Source of the DNA: Ferrovibrio sp046297595
GTDB taxonomy: Bacteria; Pseudomonadota; Alphaproteobacteria; Ferrovibrionales; Ferrovibrionaceae
Assembly: GCF_046297595.1 (NCBI RefSeq)
Contig: NZ_JBKBHT010000003.1
Span: forward strand, 310,001 to 374,000
Direction: 5' to 3'
DNA: 64,000 bases
The translations under genes and the position numbers were made by a program. Shown one piece after another: positions 1 through 7,935 of this stretch; within the stretch, counting starts at the first letter, position 1, and the number at the start of each line of letters is the position of its first letter. The notes under the pieces were generated by a model. That model was not told where the DNA came from, ran no database searches, and saw nothing but the letters and a program-made list of their open reading frames with translations.

Positions 1-335
1 CAGTCGCGCGCCAGGTCCCAGCGGGCGGCCGACTTGTTGGGGGCATGCACCGCCACCTTCACGGCTGTCGCCTGCAACGGATAGAGCGCGGCAATCATTT
101 CGCGCCAGATGCGCGACACGGAGGCGGCCGGCAGGGCGCCGCGATGGCGGCCGATCAGGTGGCGGATGATCTGGGCCTCGCGGCTGGGCCGCAGGAAGCC
201 GTCGCCCGTGGTGCGCTTGACGGCGGCGACACGCTGCACGGCTTCGGCGCGCCGGCGCAGCAGATCCAGGATCTGGTCGTCCAGCACGTCGATCTCGCGC
301 CGCAGATCGGCCAGGCTCGGGGTATGGTCACTCAT
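1..335 (-). CDS. Chorismate mutase, AroQ type (C-terminus cut by window edge)
   Basis: The minus-strand frame starts at ATG 335-333 and is open to the window edge. The protein begins MSDHTPSLADLRREIDVLDD and continues with ILDLLRRRAEAVQRVAAVK. This is the classic all-helical AroQ chorismate mutase pattern (LRxxIDxxDxxLLxLLxxR) in the first 90 residues. Later residues (AVKVAVHAPNKSAARWDLARD) resemble the start of the C-terminal extension found on this enzyme in Rhodospirillales, where it sits near hisC and metX. It would convert chorismate to prephenate for phenylalanine and tyrosine. It is divergent from metX. The fold is clear; the nature of the C-terminal part cannot be judged here. Confidence 0.85.
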   Translation of the reverse strand, partial: MSDHTPSLADLRREIDVLDDQILDLLRRRAEAVQRVAAVKRTTGDGFLRPSREAQIIRHLIGRHRGALPAASVSRIWREMIAALYPLQATAVKVAVHAPNKSAARWDLARD

Positions 336-496
336 GGGAAACAGGATACCGGGGGCTGAAAAAACCGCATAGTCTTAGGGGCTTCGCCCCTGAAAAGCAA
401 AGAAAACATTGACACCATCGGCGGGGGTCACTAAGCACGGGAGCCCGCGCCGGACAGGGTCCCGGCCGGGCTTCGTCCAGGCCGATTCCGGCCGGC

Positions 497-530
497 GAAT
501 ATCCCCCGCTCCAAGCCCTGTAGGATATTC
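497..530. promoter_or_regulatory. Inverted repeat in the metX leader
   Basis: GAATATCC at 497-504 and GGATATTC at 523-530 are perfect 8-base inverted arms around an 18-base spacer, ending 12 bases before the metX start codon. This could be an operator or an mRNA hairpin close to the ribosome site. The rest of the 207-base gap (336-542) shows a short hairpin AGGGGC-TTC-GCCCCT at 377-391 and GC-rich stems. I see no recognisable SAM-II riboswitch core. Confidence 0.4.
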
Positions 531-542
531 CGGCTGCCTGCC

Positions 543-1733
543 ATGAGTGCCGCGCTCCCCCCCCTGTCCCGCCACGATCCCGTCGGTCCCGGCCACCGGG
601 TCACTTTAGGCGAAACCCTGCCCCTGAAGCTCGATTGCGGGTTGGACCTCGGTCCCTACCAGATCGCCTACACGACCTATGGGCATCTGAATGCCGATAA
701 GTCGAACGCGATCCTGATCTGCCATGCGCTCACCATGGACCAGCATGTGGCCAACACCCATCCGGTGACCGGCAAGCCGGGCTGGTGGCTGACTGCGGTG
801 GGTCCGGGCAAGATCATCGACACCGATAGATTCTTCGTGATCTGCGCCAATGTGCTGGGCGGCTGCATGGGTTCGTCCGGCCCGGCCGAGACCGATCCGG
901 CGACGGGCAAGCCCTATGGCCTGCGTTTCCCCGTCATCACCATCCGCGACATGGTGAATGCCCAGGCCATGCTGCTGGACCATCTGGGTATCCATCAGCT
1001 GTTCTGCGTGATCGGCGGCTCGATGGGCGGCATGCAGGTGCTGCAATGGGCGGCGAGTTACCCCGACCGCGTCTTCTCGGCCATCCCGATCGCCTGCGCC
1101 GCCAAGCATTCGGCGCAGAACATCGCCTTCCACGAGGTGGGCCGCCAGGCGATCTATGCCGATCCGCAATGGCACCAGGGCGATTATTTCGACCACGACA
1201 CGATTCCGCGCGCCGGCCTGGCTGTGGCGCGCATGGCCGCCCATATCACCTACCTGTCGGAAGCAGCCTTACACCGCAAGTTCGGCCGGAACCTGCAGAA
1301 CCGCGAACGCATCACCTACGGCTTCGAGACCGAGTTCCAGGTTGAAAGCTACCTGCTGCACCAGGGCTCGACCTTCGTGGAGCGTTTCGACGCCAACTCC
1401 TATCTCTACATCACCCGCGCGATGGATTATTTTGACCTCGCCGCGCAGGCGGGCGGCAATCTCGCCAATGCCTTCCAGGGCACGAAGACGCGCTTCTGCG
1501 TGGTGTCGTTCACCTCCGACTGGCTGTTCCCCACGGCGGAGAGCAAGGAAGTGGTGCGCGCCCTGAACGCGGCGGCGGCCAATGTCAGCTTCGTCGAGAT
1601 CGAGACCGACAAGGGCCACGATGCCTTCCTGCTGGACGAGCCGGTGATGTTCCGCACGCTGAAAGGCTTCATCGAGGGCTGCGCCGAACAGCGCGGCCTG
1701 AATGGCGGGCTCCCGCAGGGAGACCGGAAATGA
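543..1733 (+). CDS. metX: Homoserine O-acyltransferase MetX
   Basis: This 396-residue alpha/beta hydrolase-fold acyltransferase activates homoserine by acylation (acetyl- or succinyl-CoA) as the first committed step of methionine synthesis in the cytoplasm. The sequence shows the family features: LKLDCGLDLGPYQIAYTTYG near the start, the nucleophile elbow GGSMGGMQ with Ser160, and Asp326 (TSDWLF) and His359 (DKGHDAF) completing the triad. Length matches the family. The stop overlaps the metW start by four bases (ATGA), the usual metX-metW operon arrangement in proteobacteria. Acetyl versus succinyl preference cannot be settled by eye. Confidence 0.96.
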   Translation: MSAALPPLSRHDPVGPGHRVTLGETLPLKLDCGLDLGPYQIAYTTYGHLNADKSNAILICHALTMDQHVANTHPVTGKPGWWLTAVGPGKIIDTDRFFVICANVLGGCMGSSGPAETDPATGKPYGLRFPVITIRDMVNAQAMLLDHLGIHQLFCVIGGSMGGMQVLQWAASYPDRVFSAIPIACAAKHSAQNIAFHEVGRQAIYADPQWHQGDYFDHDTIPRAGLAVARMAAHITYLSEAALHRKFGRNLQNRERITYGFETEFQVESYLLHQGSTFVERFDANSYLYITRAMDYFDLAAQAGGNLANAFQGTKTRFCVVSFTSDWLFPTAESKEVVRALNAAAANVSFVEIETDKGHDAFLLDEPVMFRTLKGFIEGCAEQRGLNGGLPQGDRK

Positions 1734-2356
1734 GCAGCGAGAGCACATACAAGGACATCCGCCGCGACCTGCTGATGATCGCGGAGATGGTGGCGCCCAA
1801 AAGCCGCCTGCTGGATGTGGGCTGCGGCGACGGCGCGCTGCTGGAATACCTGGCGCGCGAGAAGCAGGTGGACGGGCGCGGCATCGAAATCCGCCAGAGC
1901 GGCGTGAATGCCTGCGTGGCGCGGGGCTTAAGCGTGATCCAGGGCGATGCCGATACCGACCTGCCGGATTATCCCGATGCCGCCTTCGACTATGTGGTGC
2001 TGAGCCTGACCCTGCAGGCCACACGCAACCCGCGCAAGGTGCTGCACGAGATGCTGCGCATCGGCCGGCGCGCCATCGTGTCCTTCCCCAATTTCGCCTA
2101 TTGGCGGGTGCGGCTGCAGCTGATGTTCGGCGGTCGCATGCCGATGACGGCGGCGCTGGACGATCCCTGGTACGAGACGCAGAACATCCATCTCTGCACC
2201 ATCCAGGATTTCGACGAGCTCTGCGCCCGCGACGGTTTCATCGTCGAGCAGCGCATCGCCGTGGACGGCCATGGCAACCGCAATGGCTGGAAGCTGCAGG
2301 GCGCGGCGGCGAACTGGTTCGGCGCCCAGGCTGTTTATGTATTGCACCGCCGGTAG
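1730..2356 (+). CDS. metW: Methionine biosynthesis protein MetW
   Basis: MetW is a 208-residue class I methyltransferase-fold protein whose gene follows metX in many proteobacteria. It is required with MetX for homoserine acylation in several species, probably as a partner or activator. The SAM-binding-like motif LLDVGCGDGALLEYL lies near residues 28-42, followed by the typical MetW segments VIQGDADTDL, DYVVLSLTLQATRNP and VSFPNFAYWRVRLQLM. It overlaps metX by four bases, so the two are translationally coupled. No methyl acceptor is evident. Confidence 0.95.
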   Translation: MSSESTYKDIRRDLLMIAEMVAPKSRLLDVGCGDGALLEYLAREKQVDGRGIEIRQSGVNACVARGLSVIQGDADTDLPDYPDAAFDYVVLSLTLQATRNPRKVLHEMLRIGRRAIVSFPNFAYWRVRLQLMFGGRMPMTAALDDPWYETQNIHLCTIQDFDELCARDGFIVEQRIAVDGHGNRNGWKLQGAAANWFGAQAVYVLHRR

Positions 2357-2368
2357 GCCGTGCGCGTA

Positions 2369-3136
2369 TTACGCTGGCGCGGGACCTGAACCGTCGCGCT
2401 GCGTACCCAGCCGCGCCGATGGCGATGGATTAAGCACGAAGGCGCGCTGTTTCGCTTTCACGGCGCGGGCCGGCACGCCGGCATAGACTTGCTTCTCGGC
2501 CTCCACCAGCAGCACGCCGGAAAAGCGGTTCCACAGGATCTCGCCCGTCTTCTCCCAGGCATTCACCGCCCGGATCACGAAGGCGCGGTCGGAGGGCGGC
2601 AGCCACAGGGCCGCCTGCGACTGGGTGGGCGAGAACATCGCGTCGCGCATCAGCCGGGTGAGCTGCGGCGGCGTATACGGGTGCCCCTGGCCGAACGGGG
2701 TGGCCTCGATATGCGCCCACAGGCCGCGCCGGTTCGGCACCACGGCCAGCAGCCGGCCCTGCGGCGTGAGCACACGCCAGACCTCGCGCAGCAGGGCGCG
2801 CACATTCTCGGAATTCTCCAGCGCATGCATCAGCAGCAGGCGGTCGACAGACGCATCGGGCAGCGGCAGGTCGTCCTCGTCCACCAGCATGACCCGGCCG
2901 GGCAGGCCGCGCGGCCAGCGCACGACTCCTTGAGGCCCCGGCATGGCGGCGATCACCCGTTCGGCCTCGCCCTCGAAGATGCGCAGATAGGGCGTGGCAT
3001 AGCCCAGCCCCAGCACAGTCATGCCCTGCACATTCGGCCAGAAAGCCCGCAGTTTCGGGCGCAGCAGCCGACGCACCGCCCGGCCCAGCGGGTTGGCGTA
3101 GAATTCGCGCAGATCGATGATGTCCGGCCGCAGCAT
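2369..3136 (-). CDS. Class I SAM-dependent methyltransferase
   Basis: This 255-residue protein has a degenerate SAM-binding loop VLGLGYATPYL near residues 41-51. A post-I acidic segment (VDEDDLPLPDASVDRLLLMHALE) and VWRVLTPQGRLLAVVPNRRGLWAHIEATPFGQG follow; together these match the Methyltransf_11 type. It starts at ATG 3136, 43 bases from the divergent gloB start, so the pair shares a short promoter region. The neighbourhood metX-metW / methyltransferase / gloB is common in Rhodospirillales. The substrate is unknown. Confidence 0.82.
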   Translation of the reverse strand: MLRPDIIDLREFYANPLGRAVRRLLRPKLRAFWPNVQGMTVLGLGYATPYLRIFEGEAERVIAAMPGPQGVVRWPRGLPGRVMLVDEDDLPLPDASVDRLLLMHALENSENVRALLREVWRVLTPQGRLLAVVPNRRGLWAHIEATPFGQGHPYTPPQLTRLMRDAMFSPTQSQAALWLPPSDRAFVIRAVNAWEKTGEILWNRFSGVLLVEAEKQVYAGVPARAVKAKQRAFVLNPSPSARLGTQRDGSGPAPA

Positions 3137-3179
3137 GGCGCTATATTAGCAGCTTCCCGTCTGACTTGAGAACGATGCC

Positions 3180-3953
3180 ATGCCCCTCGATATCGTGCAG
3201 ATTCCCGTGCTGAACGACAATTACGTCTACCTCGCCCATGATCCGGCGACGGGCGCCACCGGCGTGGTCGATCCCGCCGTGCATGAGCCGGTTCTGGCCG
3301 AATTGCGGAAACGCGGCTGGACACTCACCCATATTCTCAACACCCACCACCATCCCGACCATGTGGGCGGTAACATGGCGCTGAAAGAGGCCACGGGTTG
3401 CCAGATCGTGGGGCCAAAAGCCGATGCCGAGCGCATCCCGGGTATCGACGTGGCGCTGAAGGACGGCGAGACCTGGAGCCTGGGCGACGAGCAAGCCCGC
3501 ATCTTCGACGTACCGGGCCACACCAAAGGGCATATCGCCTTCTGGTTCCCCGAATCGAAGGCCCTGTTCTGCGGCGATACGCTGTTCGCCCTGGGCTGCG
3601 GCCGGCTGTTCGAAGGCACGCCGGCGCAGATGTGGACGTCGCTGAGCAAGCTGCGCGTCCTGCCCGACGACACGCGGGTCTATTGCGCCCATGAATATAC
3701 CGAATCCAACGCGCGCTTCGCCGTCACCGTCGAACCGGACAATGCGGCGCTGAAAACGCGTTACGAGGCCATCAGGGCGGCGCGCGCAAAGGGCCAGCCG
3801 ACCGTACCGTCGTTGCTGGGCGAGGAGAAGGCCACCAATCCCTTCCTGCGGCCGATGAGCGCGAATCTGCGCGCGACCTTAGGAATGGCGGATGCCGACG
3901 ACGTGGCGGTGTTCGCCGAGACGCGCAAGCGCAAGGATACATTCAGGGGCTAG
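3180..3953 (+). CDS. gloB: Hydroxyacylglutathione hydrolase (glyoxalase II)
   Basis: GloB hydrolyses S-D-lactoylglutathione to D-lactate and glutathione, the second step of methylglyoxal detoxification. The 257-residue protein carries the metallo-beta-lactamase binuclear metal motif THHHPDH (His56-58, Asp60, His61), then VPGHTKGHIAFW and FCGDTLFALGCGRLFEGT, and the C-terminal CAHEYT and NPFLR motifs specific to glyoxalase II. Length is typical. Its last 11 bases overlap the end of the convergent binding-protein gene. Confidence 0.95.
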   Translation: MPLDIVQIPVLNDNYVYLAHDPATGATGVVDPAVHEPVLAELRKRGWTLTHILNTHHHPDHVGGNMALKEATGCQIVGPKADAERIPGIDVALKDGETWSLGDEQARIFDVPGHTKGHIAFWFPESKALFCGDTLFALGCGRLFEGTPAQMWTSLSKLRVLPDDTRVYCAHEYTESNARFAVTVEPDNAALKTRYEAIRAARAKGQPTVPSLLGEEKATNPFLRPMSANLRATLGMADADDVAVFAETRKRKDTFRG

Positions 3954-4734
3954 TGGTGACGTAGACCGGCGTGAGCTCGGCATAGGTGGCATCGCGCAAT
4001 TCGCCTATCATGCGCCACAGCCGCTCGGCGAAGTCGCGATTGGCGGCATGGAAAGCATGGCCGAGCGGCACATGGAAATCCTCGATCAGCACCGGCGGTA
4101 TCACCTTTTCGATGCGGGTCCCAGCCTGCGTCGAGGGCTGCTCGACCATCTGGCGGTCGCCGATGATGTCAATCGACACCACGGCATCGACGCGTTCCAG
4201 CGCCAGCATGGCGAACATCTGGCCGCTGTTTTCGATGCGGATGATCTCGATGCCCTGGGCCTGCAGCGCGTCGGCCACCAGCTGGGTGCTGCTGACCGCA
4301 AGCGGCGTGGTGAGGCCGCCAACACGCCGGCCGTCCCAGGTGATGGCGCTGCCCTGCCGGCGATAGAGCGAATGGGCCAGGCGGGCGGCATGGCGCGTGG
4401 CATCGGGCTGGCCGTCGCGCATGGGAAAGACCAGGTCCTGCGCGCGTTCGGCGGAATAACGGAAACCGAGGACGCCGTCCTGCCGGCCGGCCTTCACCTC
4501 CTGGATCATGCGCCGCGCCGGCATGCGGGTGAGCACCAGCCGGCCGCCCAGGCGCGTCACCGTGCGCTGCACCAGCTCGACGGCGATGCCCGGCCGGGCG
4601 GGGATGATCGGGCCGCTGCCGGTGAGATAGGGGCTGGCATCCTGCTCGATATAGACCAGCCGCAACTCGACCGCACGGGCGGCGGACGACAGGCCCAGCA
4701 GAAGCAGGCCGGCGATGGCGAGTCGACGAATCAT
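3943..4734 (-). CDS. Periplasmic solute-binding protein, SBP_bac_3-like
   Basis: This 263-residue protein has an N-terminal signal peptide (MIRRLAIAGLLLLGLSSAARA, cleavage after about residue 21). It then shows a bacterial extracellular solute-binding family 3 pattern: SPYLTGSG, GIAVELVQRTVTRLGG, MPARRMIQEVKAGRQDGVLGFRYSAERAQD and a GQMFAMLALERVDAVV segment. No ABC permease or ATPase gene is adjacent, so it may be an orphan receptor or sensor-type binding protein. The ligand is unknown. It overlaps the 3' end of gloB by 11 bases tail to tail. Confidence 0.75.
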   Translation of the reverse strand: MIRRLAIAGLLLLGLSSAARAVELRLVYIEQDASPYLTGSGPIIPARPGIAVELVQRTVTRLGGRLVLTRMPARRMIQEVKAGRQDGVLGFRYSAERAQDLVFPMRDGQPDATRHAARLAHSLYRRQGSAITWDGRRVGGLTTPLAVSSTQLVADALQAQGIEIIRIENSGQMFAMLALERVDAVVSIDIIGDRQMVEQPSTQAGTRIEKVIPPVLIEDFHVPLGHAFHAANRDFAERLWRMIGELRDATYAELTPVYVTTSP

Positions 4735-4820
4735 TATCGTCCAGTCTAGCCACGGAAGCCGGGCGGCGGAATACGATAGTAGTGCGGGGTGTCAGAGTGA
4801 GGCATCGGCGCAGCCCCTTT

Positions 4821-4931
4821 CGTCATCCCGGCCAAGCGATGCCTTTCGCATCGCGCGAGCCGGGATCCCGTTTCCGTTAGTGCCGCACAAATGGGACCCC
4901 GGCTCTCGCTGATGCTCGGCCGGGGGTGACG
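4821..4931. repeat. Interspersed palindromic repeat, copy 1
   Basis: This element begins CGTCATCCCGGCC and ends CGGGGGTGACG. It contains nested stems: CCCGGC pairs with GCCGGG around an inner GCGATGC/GCATCGC hairpin, and a second GC arm pair follows. It fills most of the gap 4735-4939 between the binding-protein gene and recR. It belongs to the same family as copies near 26.4, 27.6, 29.6 and 31.9 kb and is the longest (about 111 bases). Such elements are non-coding and may act as transcript stabilisers or terminators. Confidence 0.7.
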
Positions 4932-4939
4932 AGTGACTT

Positions 4940-5548
4940 TTACAGCGGGCGTCGCGCCTTCAGCGCCGCACCGAGTGTACCGTCGTCGAGATAATCCAGT
5001 TCGCCGCCGACAGGCACGCCATGGGCGAGCCGACTAATCGCCACGCCGGCATGCTGCAATCGGTCGGTGATGTAATGCGCCGTGGTCTGGCCTTCCACCG
5101 TGGCGTTGGTGGCGATGATCACCTCGCGCACCTTCTTTTCGCCAGCCTGGCCGGCCTGCACGCGGGCAATCAGGCTGTCGACATTCAGGTCGGCCGGGCC
5201 GACGCCATCCAGCGCCGAGAGCGTGCCGCCCAGCACATGGTAACGCCCACGGAACACGCCGGCGCGTTCCAGCGCCCAGAGATCGGCCACGCTTTCCACC
5301 ACGCAGATCAGGCCGGCATCGCGGCGTTCGTCGGTGCAGATGGCGCAGGGATCGCGGGTATCGAGATTGCCGCAGACCGAACAGGCGTGCACGCTCTCGC
5401 CCACTTCGCGCAGGCTGGCCGCCAGCGGGTTGAGCAGGGCGTCTTTTTTCTTGAGCAGATGCAGCGCGGCACGCCGCGCCGAACGCGGGCCCAGGCCGGG
5501 CAGGCGCGCCAGCAGCTGGATCAGCCGCTCGATCTCGGGACCGGCCAT
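4940..5548 (-). CDS. recR: Recombination protein RecR
   Basis: RecR works with RecO (and RecF) to load RecA at single-stranded gaps. The 202-residue protein shows the helix-hairpin-helix LPGLGPRSARRAALHLL near residues 15-31. The four-cysteine zinc site CSVCGN...CAIC follows near residues 56-72, then a Toprim domain beginning CVVESVADLWALERAG with the loop YHVLGGTLSALDGVGP. The C-terminus contains RLAHGVPVGGELDYLDDGTL, a RecR signature. It is the last gene of dnaX-ybaB-recR; spacing to ybaB is 10 bases. Confidence 0.97.
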   Translation of the reverse strand: MAGPEIERLIQLLARLPGLGPRSARRAALHLLKKKDALLNPLAASLREVGESVHACSVCGNLDTRDPCAICTDERRDAGLICVVESVADLWALERAGVFRGRYHVLGGTLSALDGVGPADLNVDSLIARVQAGQAGEKKVREVIIATNATVEGQTTAHYITDRLQHAGVAISRLAHGVPVGGELDYLDDGTLGAALKARRPL

Positions 5549-5558
5549 GACGGAAAAC

Positions 5559-5882
5559 TCAGAAGGGCAGCTTCATGCCCGGCGGCAGCGGCAGGCCGGC
5601 AGTGAGCTTCTGCATCTCTTCCGCCATCTCGCGGTCGGCGCGCGCCTTGGCATCGGCATGGGCGGCCTTGATCAGGTCTTCCAGCACCTCGACCTCGTCG
5701 GGCACCAGCAGGCTGGGATCGATCTTCACGCCGCGCAGCTCGCTTTTGCCGTTCAGCGTCACGATCACCATGCCGCCGCCGGCCGAACCCTGCACCTCGC
5801 GCTGCTCCAGCTCGGCCTGCATTTCCTGCATGCGCTGCTGCATCTGCTGGGCCTGCTTCAGCATGTTGCCGAGATTCTTCAT
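5559..5882 (-). CDS. YbaB/EbfC family nucleoid-associated protein
   Basis: This 107-residue protein of the YbaB/EbfC family forms dimers that bind DNA non-specifically. It opens MKNLGNMLKQAQQMQQRMQE, a glutamine- and methionine-rich helix. It then shows the family core GSAGGGMVIVTLNGKSELRGVKIDPSLL and a C-terminal helix with DLIKAAHADAKAR. It lies 14 bases downstream of dnaX and 10 bases upstream of recR, the standard bacterial order, and is probably co-transcribed with both. Confidence 0.95.
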   Translation of the reverse strand: MKNLGNMLKQAQQMQQRMQEMQAELEQREVQGSAGGGMVIVTLNGKSELRGVKIDPSLLVPDEVEVLEDLIKAAHADAKARADREMAEEMQKLTAGLPLPPGMKLPF

Positions 5883-5896
5883 GGCGCACTCCTATC

Positions 5897-7648
5897 TCAA
5901 TCCAGCTCGTCGAGCGGATCGATATCGTCGGTGACATAGCCGTCGCCGGCGTCTTCCTCAACAGCTTCGGGCTCGGGCGGCGCGGCCTCGCGCACACTCT
6001 CAAGCACGGCGCCGGGGAAAGCGGTCAGCACCGCCTGCACCAGCGGATGCGCCTGCACATGGGCACGGCGGCGGGATTCCTCGGCCTGTTCCTGCTCGGC
6101 CAGGGTCGGCTCGCCCGGCAGCTTGCTCAAACTGACCACCCAGCGCTGGCCGGTCCATTGTTTAAGCTTTTCGATCAGGCGGCCGGGCAGATCGTGATGC
6201 GCGCCGGGCTCAAGCCGCAATTCGATGCGGCCGGGCTCGAAGCTGACCGGATGCACGTCGTTGTAAAGCTCGGCCGCGAGAATCCCCTCGCGCATGTCCT
6301 TCGCCAGCTGCACCAGGGCCGGGAAGCTGGTCGGCACCGTCGCCAGGGCAACGGTTTCACCCGGCTGAGGCGCGGGTGAGGCCACCGCACGCGGCTGCGC
6401 GGCGACGGCGGTTGCCGTCGCGCCATTGCCGCCACCGTTACCGCCGCCCAGCGGCGCACGCGGGCCACCGGGGGCAATACCGGGACCGCCCTTCTCTTTC
6501 CATTCCTTGGCCAGATCGGCCGGGCTGGGCAGGTCGGCAGCGTAAGCGAAGCGCACCAGCACCATTTCGGCCGCCGCCAGCGGCACCGGCGCGCTGCGCA
6601 CCTCGGCCAGGCCTTTGAGCAGCATCTGCCACGAGCGCGCCAGCACCGGCATGCCGAGCTTGGCGGCCAGTTCCTTGCCGCGCTGGCGCTGGCTTTCGGG
6701 CAGCGTCACATCGTCGGGCGTGCCGCCGATGACCTTGACGCGCGTCAGCCAGTGGGTGAGATCGAGCAGATCCTGCATCACCACGGCGGGATCGGCGCCC
6801 AGATTGTACTGCGCCTGCAGGTTATCCAGCGCCTCGGCCAGCTGGCCATGCAGCAGCAGATCGAGCAGGGCGAAGACCTGGCCACGATCGGCGAGGCCCA
6901 GCATGTCGCGCACCAGTTCGGCATTCACGCTTCCGGCACCATGGGCAATCGCCTGGTCGAGCAGCGAGAGGCCGTCGCGCACCGAGCCTTCGGCGGCGCG
7001 GCTGATCAGCGTGAGCGCATCCTCGTCGATCTGGGCGTTTTCGGCCTCGGCGATGCGCTTGAAATGTCCGTTCAGCACGGCGATCTCGACGCGCTTGAGA
7101 TCGAAACGCTGGCAGCGCGACAGCACCGTGACCGGCACCTTGCGGATTTCGGTGGTGGCGAAGACGAATTTCACATGCGGCGGCGGCTCTTCCAGCGTCT
7201 TGAGCAGGCCGTTGAAGGCCGCCGTGGAGAGCATGTGCACTTCGTCGATGATGTAGATCTTGTAGCGCGCCATCGAGGGGGCGTAGCGCACGGCCTCGAT
7301 GATCTCGCGGATGTCGTTGATGCCGGTGCGCGAGGCGGCGTCCATCTCGAACACGTCCGGATGCCGGTCTTCGGCGATGGCTTTGCAGTTGTCGCAGACG
7401 CCGCAGGGCGAAATGGTCGGGCCGCCTTGGCCGTCGGGCCCGGTGCAGTTCAGCGCGCGGGCGATGATGCGGGCGGTGGTGGTCTTGCCCACGCCGCGCA
7501 CGCCGGTGAGGATGAAGGCCTGGGCGATGCGGCCGGTGGCGATGGCATTGGTGAGCGTGCGGACCAGCGCATCCTGGCCGATCATCTCGGCGAAATTGCT
7601 GGGGCGGTATTTGCGTGCAAGCACGCGATAGGGCGCCGGCTGACTCAT
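5897..7648 (-). CDS. dnaX: DNA polymerase III subunit gamma/tau
   Basis: DnaX is the clamp-loader ATPase of the replicative polymerase. The 583-residue product begins YRVLARKYRPSNFAEMIGQ. It has Walker A GVRGVGKTTTARI (about residues 48-60), a four-cysteine zinc module (CTGPDGQ...CGVCDNC), Walker B IIDEVHML and sensor 1 FATTEIRKVPVTVLSRCQRF. The C-terminal third (glycine- and alanine-rich linker from about residue 395, then a tau-like domain) would contact DnaB or DnaE. I see no A-rich slippery heptamer like that of E. coli dnaX, so there is no sign of programmed frameshifting. The start codon lies in a short duplicated sequence (see the repeat entry). Confidence 0.97.
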   Translation of the reverse strand: MSQPAPYRVLARKYRPSNFAEMIGQDALVRTLTNAIATGRIAQAFILTGVRGVGKTTTARIIARALNCTGPDGQGGPTISPCGVCDNCKAIAEDRHPDVFEMDAASRTGINDIREIIEAVRYAPSMARYKIYIIDEVHMLSTAAFNGLLKTLEEPPPHVKFVFATTEIRKVPVTVLSRCQRFDLKRVEIAVLNGHFKRIAEAENAQIDEDALTLISRAAEGSVRDGLSLLDQAIAHGAGSVNAELVRDMLGLADRGQVFALLDLLLHGQLAEALDNLQAQYNLGADPAVVMQDLLDLTHWLTRVKVIGGTPDDVTLPESQRQRGKELAAKLGMPVLARSWQMLLKGLAEVRSAPVPLAAAEMVLVRFAYAADLPSPADLAKEWKEKGGPGIAPGGPRAPLGGGNGGGNGATATAVAAQPRAVASPAPQPGETVALATVPTSFPALVQLAKDMREGILAAELYNDVHPVSFEPGRIELRLEPGAHHDLPGRLIEKLKQWTGQRWVVSLSKLPGEPTLAEQEQAEESRRRAHVQAHPLVQAVLTAFPGAVLESVREAAPPEPEAVEEDAGDGYVTDDIDPLDELD

Positions 7649-7672
7649 TCGCTCACAGGCTCATTCGCTCAC
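7644..7672. repeat. 13-base direct repeat around the dnaX start
   Basis: CTCATTCGCTCAC occurs at 7644-7656 and again at 7660-7672, a 16-base period. Read on the minus strand, each copy contains GCGAATGAG. The inner copy supplies the dnaX initiation codon (7648-7646). The outer copy creates an ATG-AGC-CTG-TGA minigene that ends just before the real start. It looks like a local tandem duplication of the initiation region. Confidence 0.6.
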
Positions 7673-7734
7673 GGGCCCTTTGCTTGAATGGGCTGCGCCC
7701 GGGCAGCAAGCGCCGGACTGGGCAAGGATGCGGT

Positions 7735-7829
7735 GGGAGGCTGACAACGACCCGAGCGGAAACTCGTTACGGCTGCTTCCTTCCGGACCTGACCGGGTTG
7801 GCGAGGCGCCCGTCCGCCACCAACCTCCC
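7735..7829 (-). ncRNA. ffs: Signal recognition particle RNA, small bacterial (4.5S) type
   Basis: The minus strand carries the universal SRP core GGTCAGGTCCGGAAGGAAGC plus AGCC (complement of about 7771-7794), the tetraloop and internal-loop region that binds the Ffh M domain. Flanking sequence folds back: 5' GGGAGG (complement of 7824-7829) pairs with 3' CCTCCC (complement of 7735-7740). This gives a hairpin of about 95 nucleotides, the expected small SRP RNA size. A position upstream of dnaX is common in alphaproteobacteria. Ends are set by the closing stem and could shift by a few bases. Confidence 0.93.
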
Positions 7830-7833
7830 GGGC

Positions 7834-7864
7834 CTTATATCCGTCATTAAGCCATGGTTTTCAA
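7834..7864 (-). promoter_or_regulatory. Probable promoter of ffs
   Basis: On the minus strand, TTGAAA (complement of 7859-7864) and TATAAG (complement of 7834-7839) lie 19 bases apart; GATATA two bases earlier would give a 17-base spacer. The -10 is about 5 bases before the inferred ffs 5' end, the correct distance for a housekeeping sigma-70 start. Confidence 0.5.
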
Positions 7865-7935
7865 TGGGTAGGGAGTCGCAATTCCAGGCTCGGCCGGCAA
7901 TGGACGCGGCGCGCCGGATATGCCAGCGTTTCGGC

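Noticed and set aside
336..542. Possible SAM-II riboswitch upstream of metX
   Set aside because: SAM-II aptamers precede metX in some alphaproteobacteria, but the conserved TGATTTA / AAGCGCGTGATAAA / GCTAAA core is absent on this strand. Only GC-rich stems and the 497-530 dyad are visible.
7615..7935. N-terminal extension of nudC to 7615
   Set aside because: The frame is open, but it covers the SRP RNA gene and its promoter and does not resemble NudC N-termini.
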